Origin: Shinisaurus crocodilurus
Taxonomy: Eukaryota > Chordata > Lepidosauria > Squamata > Shinisauridae
DNA: 64,000 nt
Assembly: GCA_021292165.1 (NCBI GenBank)
Contig: JAHFWL010000296.1
Location: forward strand, 62,001-126,000
Direction: 5' to 3'
The notes beneath the pieces are model-generated. The model was not told where the DNA came from. It did not search any database and saw nothing but the letters and a program-made list of their open reading frames with translations. Of this stretch, positions 11,101-21,577 are shown piece by piece. The position numbers were made by a program, and so were the translations under genes. Every line of letters starts with the position of its first letter. The stretch's first letter is position 1.

Positions 11101-11231
11101 GCCGGTTAACCCGTTAAGTGCCAAACCCGCGTCAAGGACCGGTTTGGTCCTCCACAATTACATTGTCCATCATGCTTACCTAGACCAACCAGAAGCGACA
11201 AGAAGAGAACTATGAAAAGAATGGACAAGAC

Positions 11232-12220
11232 TGCTAAGATGAGATATAGTTCTGATCATTTGGTTATGGCTACACTTCCAAAAGGAAGTCCACAGCCCTC
11301 ATAAGAAGCATTGGGTAAGCAAGGGTTCAAGAGAAAAGAAGCAGCCTGCCCACCTCCCCAGCAGGGCAGAAGGCAAAAGGTCATGACTGAAGGCTTGAAT
11401 GGAAGAGTGAGTGAAGCCTAGAGGCATGCATAGGCAAATGAGTGGCAGCCTTGCATTGATTAAAACCTGAATATTGCATATCGCCTAAAACACAGGAGGA
11501 TTTCTCCTGAAAAGATATGGCTCCCCCCCCCCCCACTGGGCGAATACCACCAGAAGCTTACTCCAAAGACAAGAAGACCCAAACCTTTGTACACCCATCA
11601 AGAGCTATCAAAATACAAAGAGTAAGGTCGTTAGCAGGGTTGGAAGACATGGGTGGGGCAAAGACCACCCCCACTGCTCTCATTCCCTCCAAAAAGGTGG
11701 GAAAGAGACTATAAGAACTAAGAGGTTTTAGCAAGGTGGGTCGGGAGAAGGAGCTGAAGGGATCACCTTGGAACGCGGACTGCAGGGCTACAGCTGGAAC
11801 CTCATCACAGCAGACAGGTAGTAGCTGGGACTTTGCTTTTCTATCCTTCTAGGCGGGAATCTCTCCCCCCCCCCTTTCCTATTTAGGCTTGTCAGGGCAA
11901 AAGGGACTCTTTCTCCTCTCCAGAATACAGGGTGTGTTTGAACCATAGCGTAAGGATATTTTGCTGCCTGACATCACTAGGTTTGCTTTACCAACAAGTA
12001 AGATGCTGTACCTACTCTGTATTCTTCTTCAATAAAACCACCCTTTTGTTTCTAGAGTCTATGTGTGTGTGTGTAGGTTTGTTTAAGTATAAAAGGAGCA
12101 AAGCGCACAGCGCACTTTCCACCCCAGCAGCGCAGGTTTTACCCCAGCCAAAGCTCCTAAACCTTTCGTAAGAGTGTGGGGTTAGAGGGAATCTAGCGCC
12201 CAGAATTATCTGTCATAACA
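11232..12220 (+). repeat. 5' LTR of the endogenous retrovirus
   Basis: It starts TGCTAAGATG and ends CATAACA. A TATA-like CTATAAG lies at 11709-11715 and AATAAA at 12031-12036, so U3 is about 480 bp and R about 300 bp if transcription starts near 11740. The matching 3' LTR is 21578-22583. Confidence 0.9.
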
Positions 12221-12223
12221 GAT

Positions 12224-12241
12224 TGGTGGAGAATGCGGGCA
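12224..12241 (+). promoter_or_regulatory. Candidate tRNA primer binding site
   Basis: TGGTGGAGAATGCGGGC follows the LTR end by three bases and starts with the TGG expected opposite a tRNA CCA end. I could not assign the tRNA. Confidence 0.5.
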
Positions 12242-13133
12242 GCAAGGTGGTGGATTTTTAAGATCAGGCAGCAAAGTGCAGGTCCTTAAGATCCTCACTG
12301 GGCTGGGGAGCGTGTAGCAGTTGTGGCGGGGAGTGTGTCAGGAGCTTTCCCTTTCTATTTCTAAGCACGGGAGGCAACTTTGGGTTGAGGGCAAGGGGCC
12401 AAAACATCCAAAAGTTGGGATTCTGTTCTGGGGTACGAGCGTGGGCTGACCCAGAGCGCAGTGCTTAGCTTGTGGTTGTTCTGGGGTACGAGCGTGGGCT
12501 GACCCTGGGATTGTGTCTGTTCTAGGTGGAGGGCGAGGGCCAAAACCTGGGCAGGGATTTGTGATTGTATTGTGTGTTTTGGGTGGAGGGCGCGTAGTCA
12601 AAACCCAGGCGCTTGTTCTTGGTTGTTGGACAAGGAACAATTGGGAGCGTGTCTCTTGATCACTGGAAGAACAGTGAGTTGAGGGAAATCCAAGTGTGCA
12701 CAGGAGAGAAAAGGAGTAGTGGGAAACAGCACTCACAAGTGGCAGCAGGGTCTTCTGGGAAACGGGAAGCGGCCAACCCGTGATCCCAGGAAACCAGCAG
12801 CCAGTTCATAGAGCTAAGAAACGTAGGAGGTGTTTGAGAGAATTAGGAACATCACATTGTGGGACTTGTAAGTCGCAGCAACACGCACAGAGTTCCTGAG
12901 CATAAGCAAAGTGCAAGTGCCTTTTGGAAGGTGATTTGGAGCAGCTGCGGGTTGCAAGGCAAGGGATCGCCCCTGATCAAGGCGTATCCACTCCTGAGAC
13001 CTGGGCAGGACCAAAGCACCCCCCAAAAAAGAGTTCTTCCCTAGGGGTAACCACCAAGGGAAAAGTAATGGCAGCTCCTTCAATGGCCTCCCCCATGAGT
13101 GGAGCCAGGTGATTCCTCAAGAAGGGAGGAGGA
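12242..13133 (+). other. Retroviral leader with tandem imperfect repeats
   Basis: This is about 900 bases of untranslated leader. A 27-base unit occurs twice (12426-12452, 12479-12505), and a GAGGGC..CCAAAAC motif recurs three times between about 12375 and 12610. Packaging function is plausible only by position. No credible protein is encoded here. Confidence 0.5.
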
Positions 13134-15126
13134 TTGACAGAATTAGAGGCATACATTGCCAAGAGAGGAACATGTGTATGGGGAGATGATTGTTTTAAAA
13201 CAAGCAATCATTTTAAAACACTCAATGAAGCTTTGGAAGAGTATTTTAAAGAAAGCAAGCCTTCCAAATCACAGAGAAAGGCAGCCATTCTATGGGGAAT
13301 GCATAATGTGTGTGGCAGCTACCAAAAAATGGTAGAGGCAATGCAGGAGGAGTTAGACCAGCAAAAAAAGGTTGTAGAAGGGTGGAAATTGGAATGCCAA
13401 CAGTTGGCTCTGGAAGCCCTTTCTTTTTGGGGGTTCCCTCTTTCTGGGGGGGCACGGTTTCCCTTATCCACTCCGAGTTAATCAGGGAGAAGGAAGAGAT
13501 ACAAGCAGACAAGGTGCATTGGGCTTCAGCTCTCAGGCAGATGGAGTGGGAAAGAGACCAGGCTGTGCACCAGGCACAAAGGGCAAGTGGTGAAGTAGAA
13601 GAAGCCACGAAAAATCTAAGCCAGGCTAGGGCAGCCACTGAGGTGTTAATAGGGAAGTTGCAAAGACAAAGGCATGTGGTCACACATGACCACTGCAAGA
13701 AGCAAATCCAAGAGCTTCAAAGGCAGCTAGAAGCTCAGCTAGGGCTCCATGTCGCCATCCAAAGCGTCTTGCCAGATGCGGAGGTTAGCGAGTTGAGGGC
13801 ATTTATCCAACACACGCCAAGCCCAGAGCCAGATCCTCCAGCTCAGCGCCTGGGGAGCCCCGAAGGAAGAGAGCTCGAGGCTAAGGGAGAAATGCCAGTA
13901 GCTCCAATAATAAGCAAGACAGTGACTACAATTGGCTCTGGGAATAATAGAACTAGAGTAGAAGAAGTACAGGACACAGTGAGGTGGTCCCCATCTCAGG
14001 CAAAAGCTTTGGCTGAGGTTTTGGGTCCACTCAATAAAGCAACGGTACTGGCATGGCTTGCTCGAATCAGTACTATGCACCCCACTGCTGACATCTTTGA
14101 TGTAGGCCAAGTGGCACGGTACTGCGCCTCTGAGAATGACATCACGTGTATCGAGGCAGGGGTAGGATTGATCACTGGTCCCAATCTCAGTGATTGGATG
14201 AAGGTGGCCATAAAGACTTTCTTTCCAGGCACACCATGCCTCAGACTGTATCTAATGGACTCTCAGGCACCCCATGAGGGACCAGCGTCTATTTAAACAG
14301 AAAGAAAATGCTAGCCAGACTAGCAAATGGAGTTTTCAGAGCACAGGGGCAATGGGATTACAACACTAGGGAGTTTGTTGAGGCAGCCTACACTGGGCTA
14401 AACACCCAAACAAGGAGGGCAATAGGAAGAATAGACCCCCAACAGATTACATGGGCTGAGCTGCAGGAGGCAGTCCAGCAAGTCTCGGAGTGGATAAGGG
14501 AAACCGTGCCCCCCCAGAAAGAGGGAACCCCCAAAAAGAAAGGGCTTCCAGAGCCAATCCAGGCATTTACTTACACAAACCAAGGACCTCATTCTTCAGT
14601 AGTCCCTGGGGCAGACAGAGGCATGCCCAGGCAACAGAATGGATCTAGGTGGGGCCGAGGCCAAGGGAAAGGGCAAAATGGGGTTGGAAGAGGCTGCCTG
14701 CCAGGAAAGGTGCCTATTTACCCAGGTGAGGCTGCAGTGGCAAATGCCAGGCTGCAGCTAGAACAGATATTGCAGAGGGACAAAAGGGATGGCTACACAG
14801 AACCAGTCCTAAGAAACCAAGGGGATGGGCCCAGAGACCGAGAAAACTCTCCACGGGGAGTCCTGTGGAGACTGCTAAAAAGCTTTGGGGAAGACATGAG
14901 GCAGTTTGATCAACAGCCAACCAGCGTGTTAAAAGAAGTGGTCCGGCAAAAATTGGGGAGTAACCTTGGTGGGTGGGAGGAAGCCACAGCTCCAGTTGTG
15001 CCCTCCGCCCCAGCGTATCCAGAGCCTGCCAATGGGGTAGCCCCCACAGCAGCAATCCATGCCCGGACAGCAGAGCAGCAAGAAGCCATTCAGGCACTGC
15101 ATGAGATCCAGTGGGATCTCTGCTAG
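13134..15126 (+). pseudogene. gag: Retroviral gag, broken in two places
   Basis: Three consecutive frames make up Gag. The first (13134-13403) has an N-terminal domain with KSQRKAAILWGM and the start of a coiled coil. A 74-bp inverted copy of downstream gag (13404-13477) then interrupts it and shifts the frame. The second (13478-14296) has a long heptad-rich coiled coil (QMEWERDQAVHQAQ, then QIQELQRQLEAQL) and a capsid-like stretch, and stops at TAA 14294. The third (about 14297-15126) continues capsid-like sequence, then a Gly/Arg-rich basic region (RWGRGQGKGQNG). I see no CCHC zinc knuckle, which is unusual outside spumaviruses. It ends with TAG at 15124, in frame with pro. The start at 13134 is the codon opening that frame in a conserved context; the true initiator could differ. 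Confidence 0.8.
13404..13477 (-). repeat. 74-bp inverted copy of gag 14484-14557
   Basis: Bases 13404-13477 are the exact reverse complement of 14484-14557, with no mismatch by my comparison. The downstream copy lies in frame and encodes a proline/lysine-rich linker (ETVPPQKEGTPKKKG). The upstream copy breaks the coiled-coil frame, so the upstream one is the inserted copy. Confidence 0.9.
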
Positions 15127-15605
15127 GGAGGCCCGGTTCCCCTGGCCCCTCCTGGTCTCATCTGCAGGCTAACGCCTGACCAGTGGGGGAGGCCAACAGT
15201 TTGGGCTGTAATTGGGGAACCGGGAACTGTAGCCCAATGTTTAATAGACACAGGTGCATCGGTCAATGTGCTGGATCCAGTCTGGGTAAACCAAGGGACC
15301 AACACCAAAGTTGTAATTAGCATCAAGGGATATGGCGGCGCCTTGCAAGAAGTTACAGTCTGGCAAGACATCCCCATAGCTTTAGGACCATTTAAAGGGA
15401 CAGTAACAGGAGCTTTGCATCGGGGAGAAGGCATTCTAGGAATTCCATTCCTGCATGCACACTCTATGGTAGTAGATTTGGCAAATAGTGTTTTGTGGCA
15501 AATTGAGGGAGGCCCCAAGGAGGTCTCTGCTGTACACCGGTGTGCAGCTATCAAGGCACCTCAGCCTCTGGCAGCCTTGGTAGATGACCCGTGGACAGAG
15601 GAGTT
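15127..15605 (+). pseudogene. pro: Retroviral protease, read in frame after the gag amber codon
   Basis: The frame runs on from the TAG at 15124 without another stop. The aspartic protease active site LIDTGAS lies at 15241-15261. A GILGIPFLH..VVDL segment (about 15430-15480) matches the C-terminal ILG(R) block of retropepsins. The sequence around the stop, TAGGGAGG, is the same as the well-known readthrough context of gammaretroviruses. The frame is cut by a hAT element at 15614. Confidence 0.8.
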
Positions 15606-15613
15606 TCCAGAAG

Positions 15614-15777
15614 CAGGGCCGGTGCTACCATTAGGCCAACTAGGCGGCTGCCTAGGGCACTGGGCTAAAGGGGGCGCCAGGAGCATAGGGCTGGAGGGAG
15701 GGAGGGCTCAAGTGGGAAGGGGGGGCACTAAATATCTGATCTTGCCTAGGGCACCAAACTGCCTTGCACCGGTCCTG
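15614..15777. mobile_element. 164-bp hAT MITE inserted in pol
   Basis: It is flanked by the perfect 8-bp duplication TCCAGAAG (15606-15613 and 15778-15785). Termini are CAGGGCCGGTGC and the inverse of CAGGACCGGTGC. It has the same ends and subterminal sequence (CTAGGCGGCTGCCTAGGGC; TTGCCTAGGGCACCAAACTGCC) as the 1.1-kb element at 41129-42247. Element plus one target copy is 172 bp, not a multiple of three, so it also shifts the pol frame. Confidence 0.9.
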
Positions 15778-15785
15778 TCCAGAAG

Positions 15786-17728
15786 TTTGGGCTAAAAACA
15801 AAATAGAGTTTGGGCGCGTGAATGAGAGTGTGCTGATTGAAGGGGAGGACCCTCCCCCACAGAAACAGTACAAATACCCAGTTGAGGCAGAGAAGGGAAT
15901 TCAAGCAACCATTGAAGGTCTGCTAGAGCAGGGAGTCATTGTCAAAATGCAGTCGATATGTAACGCCCCCCTCTGGCCAGTGTTGAAGGCAGATCAGGTG
16001 ACATATCGCATGACTGTTGACTTCCGGTGCCTCAACGCGTGCACCAAGGCCGTAGCCCCAGTTGTAGCCAAATACAATGAGATCATCTCGGCCATTGCCG
16101 CAGGAGCTCAGTGATTTTCTGTCTTGGACCTGGCCAATGCGTTCTTTGCCATCCCATTAGACCCACGATGCTGGTATAAATTTGCCTTCACATTTAAGGG
16201 TGCACAGTTCGCATTTTCCCGAGTTCCCATGGGTCTGCATTGCTCACCCAGTATTTGTCACACGGTAGTCACCCGAATGTGGGAACAACTAAGTCCAGCA
16301 TCCCAGGGGCACATGTTGTCTTATGTAGATGACATTTTGATCCATGCGCCCACAGAGGCGCTGGCCAGAGACATCACTCGAGAAGTTCTAGGGATCATTC
16401 AAAAGACAGGGTTCAAGGTCAGTAGGGCAAAAGCACAACTAGTTTCCCAGAAGGTGAAATACTTGGGAGTTCAGCTGGGAGAAGAGGGAAGGTCCCCTGA
16501 TGCACAGCGGGTAGAGACCATTTTAAAATTGCCAGTGCCCACAGACATACACTCCCTGCGTGCATTTCTAGGTACCTTAAACTTCTCACGAGACTTCATA
16601 GAAATGTTTTCTGAAAAAGCAAAACCCTTGTATGCCTTGTTGAAGAAGGGAAGACAGTGGGAATGGGGGCCAGACCAGAGAGAGGCTTTCTCCAAACTAA
16701 AGCAAGACCTGGCCTCCGCTCCAGCACTAGCACATCCAGACCTGAAAGCGCCATTCTTCATTCAGCTGGCGGCTTCAGAGGCCTGTATGGGAGCTACACT
16801 GTTGCAGGAGCACACAGGAAAGAAGCGTGTGATTGCATACGCCTCCCGAGGGCTAGATGGAACTGAACAGCGGTTCAGTCCCTGCGAGAAAGTCTGTCTC
16901 GCCCTAGTCTGGAGCCTTAAGCACTGGGAGTACATTATTGGTGGGTCCAGAGTAATTGTGCAAACGGCACATTCCCCACTAAAATATATTATTACAGGCA
17001 AGATCCAGGATGGGCAGGTAAGCAACCCCAGGATAGCTCAGTGGACATTGGCACTGGTAGGCAGAGGGGTCAGCTTTAAGAAAGAAGCCAGCGATCCAGC
17101 TAACCCATATGGGCTGGTGATCGAAGGCGAAGAACATACGTGCCCCTTACCTGAACAAAGAGTCAATCCATGGCTGGTAACATGGGCCAAGGCTCATGAG
17201 ACCGCCTTGCAAGAAGGGTTTTCAGTCTGGTATACAGATGGGTCCTCCTACTATGTGCAGGGAACCCCTAGGACAGGATATGGGGCAGCAAGAGTTAACG
17301 ATGAGTGGGTCCTCAGCGGCCCAGCTCTTCCTCACTCAGCACAAGCTGCAAAGATAGAAGCAGTCCTGAAGGTGTTACAGGCAGAGCCTAGAGACGCTAA
17401 AGTTGCCATCTACACCGACTCAGATTGGGTAGCAAGGGCAGTAGCTGTATGGTTGCCAATCTGGGAAGGAAAAGGCATGGTTACTGCAGATGGGAAGCCA
17501 GTAGCCCACGTTTCCAAATGGAAGCAAATCCTAGAGATCCTCAGGCAAAGAACTGCAGAAACATGGATTGCACACACAGCAGGGCACAGTAAGAAACCGG
17601 GAGGGCCAGCCAAATGGAACCAGGCAGCGGATGCAATAGCCAAAAGTGCCGCTGAGCCAAGCACAGGTTGTAGAGAGGCAGAGGCCAATCATCCCATAGC
17701 TGCACTCACAACCAGGGCACAAGCATGA
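15786..17728 (+). pseudogene. pol: Retroviral reverse transcriptase and RNase H
   Basis: One frame holds all RT blocks: N-terminal fingers (VKMQSICNAPLWPV), the first catalytic Asp in VLDLANAFF (about 16120), PMGLHCSP, and the active site YVDDILIH (from 16322). The RNase H opens with WYTDGSS at 17228, with its further acidic residues in KIEAVL and YTDSDW, and a late AGHSKK. An in-frame TGA at 16112 interrupts the palm, and a second in-frame TGA at 17726 separates RNase H from integrase. Both are single-codon lesions without frame change. The KPVAHVSKWK segment in RNase H looks closer to class III or spuma-like enzymes than to murine gammaretroviruses, which is an impression only. Confidence 0.85.
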
Positions 17729-19016
17729 ACAGCAAGTGTAACCACTCTAGACCTAGCAGAGCTGCAGAAGGGAGACAAGGAGGTAGAAGCATTAGCAGCA
17801 GCAGGCCGAAGTTCAAAGGGAAAATACCAAATCCGGCAGGAAGACGGATTGTGGTGGGCCATTAGGTCAGACCAAGTTCGCCACTGGATAGTCCCAGGGT
17901 GTGTACAGGGGGACTTGATTCAGTACATTCACGAGCAAGGACACAAGGGGAAACTAGATACCCTCACCAGAGTGAAGGAGACAGGATGGTGGCCAAAAAT
18001 GAAAGAAGAGGTGGATCAATGGTGTGACAATTGCCTCGCGTGTGCCATGACAAATGCAGACAATTCGGGTGCCAAGGCTCCTCTTCAACACCAGAGGATC
18101 TCGGGTCCTTGGGAAAGGCTCCAGTGTGATTTCATAGGGCCTTTACCGAAGACAGTGAGAGGGAACAAGTACTGTTTGGTAGTGGTTGATGCCTTTAGCA
18201 AATACGTGGAAGCAATCCCATGCAGAGATGCTACAGCAGGCAGCAGCCACCACTGCAAAGGTACTGTTTAACAACATCCTGACTAGGTGGGGCGTGCCTA
18301 GAGTATTAGATTGTGACAGAGGCAGCCACTTCATAGGAGAAGTTATGCAGGAGCTGTGTAAGGCTCTGGGGATCAAGCAACGATTCCACATTGCCCACCA
18401 CCCAGAATCCTCAGGACTAGTAGAACGGACAAACAGGGAAATTAAAAAGGCATTGCGTAAACAGATCGGGCCAACAGGGAGGAATTGGGATGAGAAGTTG
18501 CCTCTCATTCTAATGGTCCTGAGGAGCTCCAGGGCAGCACATGGGTACTCCCCCTTCCAAGTCATGACAGGGAGACAAATGCGAATGCCAGAGTCATGGT
18601 GGCTGGGAGTGGAACTGCCGAGTGAATGGGACGCAAAGGTAGTCTCAGATGCTTGGGTGCAGTCACTGATGGAAGAAATAGCCAAGATCCACAAGAATGC
18701 AGCCATTAATCTTGGGCGGGCACAGCAAGCTATGGACAGGAGACTGGGCTGGGTACGCAACCCACGCCAATGGGAAGCGGGACAGGCAGTCATGTATAGG
18801 AAGTTTTCGGTAAAAGAGCATGCCCTGGCGCACAAGTGGGAAAGGCCAGCCTTAATTGTAGACAGAGCCAGTCCGGCAGGCTACCAGGTTGAGATCCCAG
18901 CAGGTAAGAAGGGCAAGGCATGGAAGAAATACTTTCACTGCTCCCAGTTAAAAGAATGGAAAGGAAAGCCTCCAGATACAGGTGCAGTGGATCTGAGCAC
19001 AGCAACTGAGCAGTAA
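17729..19016 (+). pseudogene. pol: Retroviral integrase, frameshifted
   Basis: Downstream of the TGA at 17726 the same frame carries the zinc-binding HEQGH and CDNC pairs (HHCC domain, about 17930-18045). The catalytic core opens with CDFIGPL and VVVDAFSKYVEA. A frame change near 18220-18260 splits the core; the next frame (from about 18200) carries the second Asp region (VLDCDRGSHF) and the third acidic residue in SSGLVERTNREIKKAL. A C-terminal SH3-like tail follows (WERPALIVDRAS..YQVEIP). It ends at TAA 19014. Confidence 0.8.
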
Positions 19017-19203
19017 ATGGGCATTCTCTCTCCTGGTGTTCACAGAATGACCCAAGCCTCAGATTGAAAGTGCACAGAGAAGAAAACCACAAAAAGATCT
19101 GGGCAGGAAGTCTATGTGGGTCTGTCTTGTATGTTGTGTGTGATTAGAAATAATTGGGCATCGCCAAACTAGGTGGGTGGGGGAGGGTTAGGACTTCACA
19201 GTT

Positions 19204-19225
19204 TCTCTCTCTTTACCCTATCCAG
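19204..19225 (+). promoter_or_regulatory. Putative env splice acceptor
   Basis: A pyrimidine run (TCTCTCTCTTTACCCTATCC) ends in AG at 19224-19225, five bases before the env ATG. This is where a subgenomic env acceptor is expected. The donor was not identified. Confidence 0.55.
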
Positions 19226-19230
19226 CCAAC

Positions 19231-21538
19231 ATGTGGAAGACCCTAGTTCTGTGGGGAATCGTGCGAGGAGTCATGGGCGATTGGGAAGTCACCAACGGGT
19301 GGAGGTGCCATGAGGTGGCGCGGCCAGAAATCGACATGGGGTGCACTCTGACCGACCTGATCCGGGAACAAGTCCCAAGAAAGGCATTAAAATCCTCCTT
19401 CTGGGTGAATGTGCAGCATGATGCAGCTTGTGAGGTAGAACACGGGATTCCTTGCACACGCAGGGGGATGGAGATCCAAACCAGCTTCTGCTTTACTGGC
19501 AACCACAAGAGCCCCAGGGCACAGTTGCAATGTGCACCCCTTTTCAACGCCAGCCAAGGAGTGGATGTTTCCAGAGAGCCCGTCTGTCACATCATCTTAG
19601 TCACTGCGGTCACTTGGGCAGTAGGTTCACCAGTCCACTTCCAAATCATGGTGGTCAGCGAAAAGGAGAGGCGGAAAGGCGAAGAAATCCTGCTCACTCT
19701 AACGGCCTCCACTGGGCAAGTTTACCGGAGATCTTTCCAGAACTGGAAGCATTTTAAAGGCCATGTGTCTGTGGAGAAGCTGAAAAGCCAAGGCATTTTG
19801 GACTGGGGTTTGATGTTAGATGAGAGGCATTGTGGAACTAACAGGGAACATATTCCATTTAGCTCGGTGAGTTATGACGCTGTTATTGACTTCCAAAGTG
19901 CCCCGGGCCCTTACACCCTCAGGGTTGGGCAGAAGGTTCTAGCAATAGATCCCCTAATAAAAAATGTGACAATGTTGTCCAAGTTAGAATACCCTATAAT
20001 CAGGGTCACACGTGCTAAAAATGAATCAATTCCAAGAAGTGATTTGGCAACCAAAAAGATCCTTGAAACAGGTCATTATACCACTCCATAAATTGAATAT
20101 CTCCCAGGAGTTTCCACAATGCGCACCATACCTGACCACGAGTCAGCAGGGATGGGGGAAATGCGAAGACTTATGGCAAGGGAGGTTTGGGAAAACCAGG
20201 AACACCAGGAGTGTCGGAGAAGCTTTAAGCTTAGGCGTAGGCTTCTTAGATGCAGGAGACATTGAGATTGTGGACAATAAACTGATGTATGCCACTGAGC
20301 GAATTGAAGAACTGGCAGAGCCCATCACCAGGGCACTGGCACACACTGTAGAAGTGCCTCAGGTCATTTCTGCAATCCTCCCATTGTGGGAAAGGGTGAT
20401 AGAAAAGGATAATTTTAAGATTGTAAATACTGTCATGTCTTTGCAACAAAATGTCTCTTTAGCAATGTCATGCATGCAGGCTCAGGGACTAGCCCATCAG
20501 CTAACAATGTCTCTAATTCACATGGCCATTAACCAGGTACTCCCCCAAGAGGTCAAAAATGTAATTGCTCCCTACATGTCCAAAGGAGAGCAAGAGCTAG
20601 ACAAATGGTGGGAGCTAAGGAATGCCACATATGACAGAGAAGGCGAGGAACTCACACTGTTCCTAGCCACTGTAGAAGCCAGGGAAACCATGAGAGTTTT
20701 TCCAATTGTTCCCTTGGGTATCCCAATCAGTAAAGGTATGGTCATGTATGCGCAAGAAGAACAACACTGGGCACGCCTCAGGGCGGGAGTTTGGGAGACC
20801 ATAAATGTCAGAGGGTGTCAGCATCACCCAGGGTTAGGCTTTGTGTGCGAGGACCAAACCTTTGAGACTCCACGCAACTGCTTTTCCTATGGGGCAAGAA
20901 ATACATCCTACTGTTCATTTATGCTCAAGAAAGAGTCTAGTTCAGCTGTCATATACATCGGACAAGGGTGTGTGTGTATCAGGACAAGTTGTGCATATGT
21001 GATAATCAACAAGCAGTTCATTCAACCAACGGTTAGATATGTAAATAGGTGTTTTTGTAGCATAAGTACAATAGTAGGTTGTGATTTTGAATTTAGTGTG
21101 CCAGTATGGACAGCGCAAATGATTAAGGAACAGGTAGAGCTTTACCCTACCCTCACACCCATTTCCTTAGGTTATGGCTTGCAAGACCTACAGGGATTGC
21201 TAGCCCACCCAGCACTGCAAAAAGAACTAGACATGGTTAAGGAACTAGGAGAGCAAGCAGTTCTAGAAGTTCACCAGGACAATCAGGAAATCAAGAAAAT
21301 TGCAGCCTCAGTGAGGCAAGCAGGAGCAAAGAGCTGGTGGAGTTCACTAGAGGGGTGGTCCCCAAATTTGGCAGGAGTGTGGGCAATCTTGCTCCACCCA
21401 ATCGTAATCATGGCCATAGTGCAAAGCTGTCTTTTCATTGCAACCCTAGGTATGCTTGTATGGATGAAAAGGTTGACACGAAAGTTCCAGAGGCTGGAGC
21501 AGCGAATGAATGCCCGGTGCCATTTAAAGAGGTGGTAG
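19231..21538 (+). pseudogene. env: Retroviral env, split by one frameshift
   Basis: The first frame (19231-20091) starts MWKTLVLWGIVRG, a plausible signal peptide, and continues as a cysteine-containing surface domain. The second frame is open from about 20012 to 21538, so a frame change lies in 20012-20090. A minimal furin-type site RNTR (20198-20209) is followed by a glycine/leucine-rich stretch (VGEALSLGVGFL) like a fusion peptide. Then come helical repeats, a cysteine-dense segment (GCVCIRTSC), a second helical stretch, a hydrophobic anchor (about 21385-21465) and a basic tail ending at TAG. I do not see the CX6CC motif of gammaretroviral transmembrane subunits. Lineage is unassigned. Confidence 0.75.
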
Positions 21539-21577
21539 CTTCATATTCTCCGAATACCAAGCTACCAACGGGGAGAC

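Noticed and set aside
12338..12736. 132-codon minus-strand frame
   Set aside because: It is antisense to the retroviral leader and contains its tandem repeats; no supporting feature.
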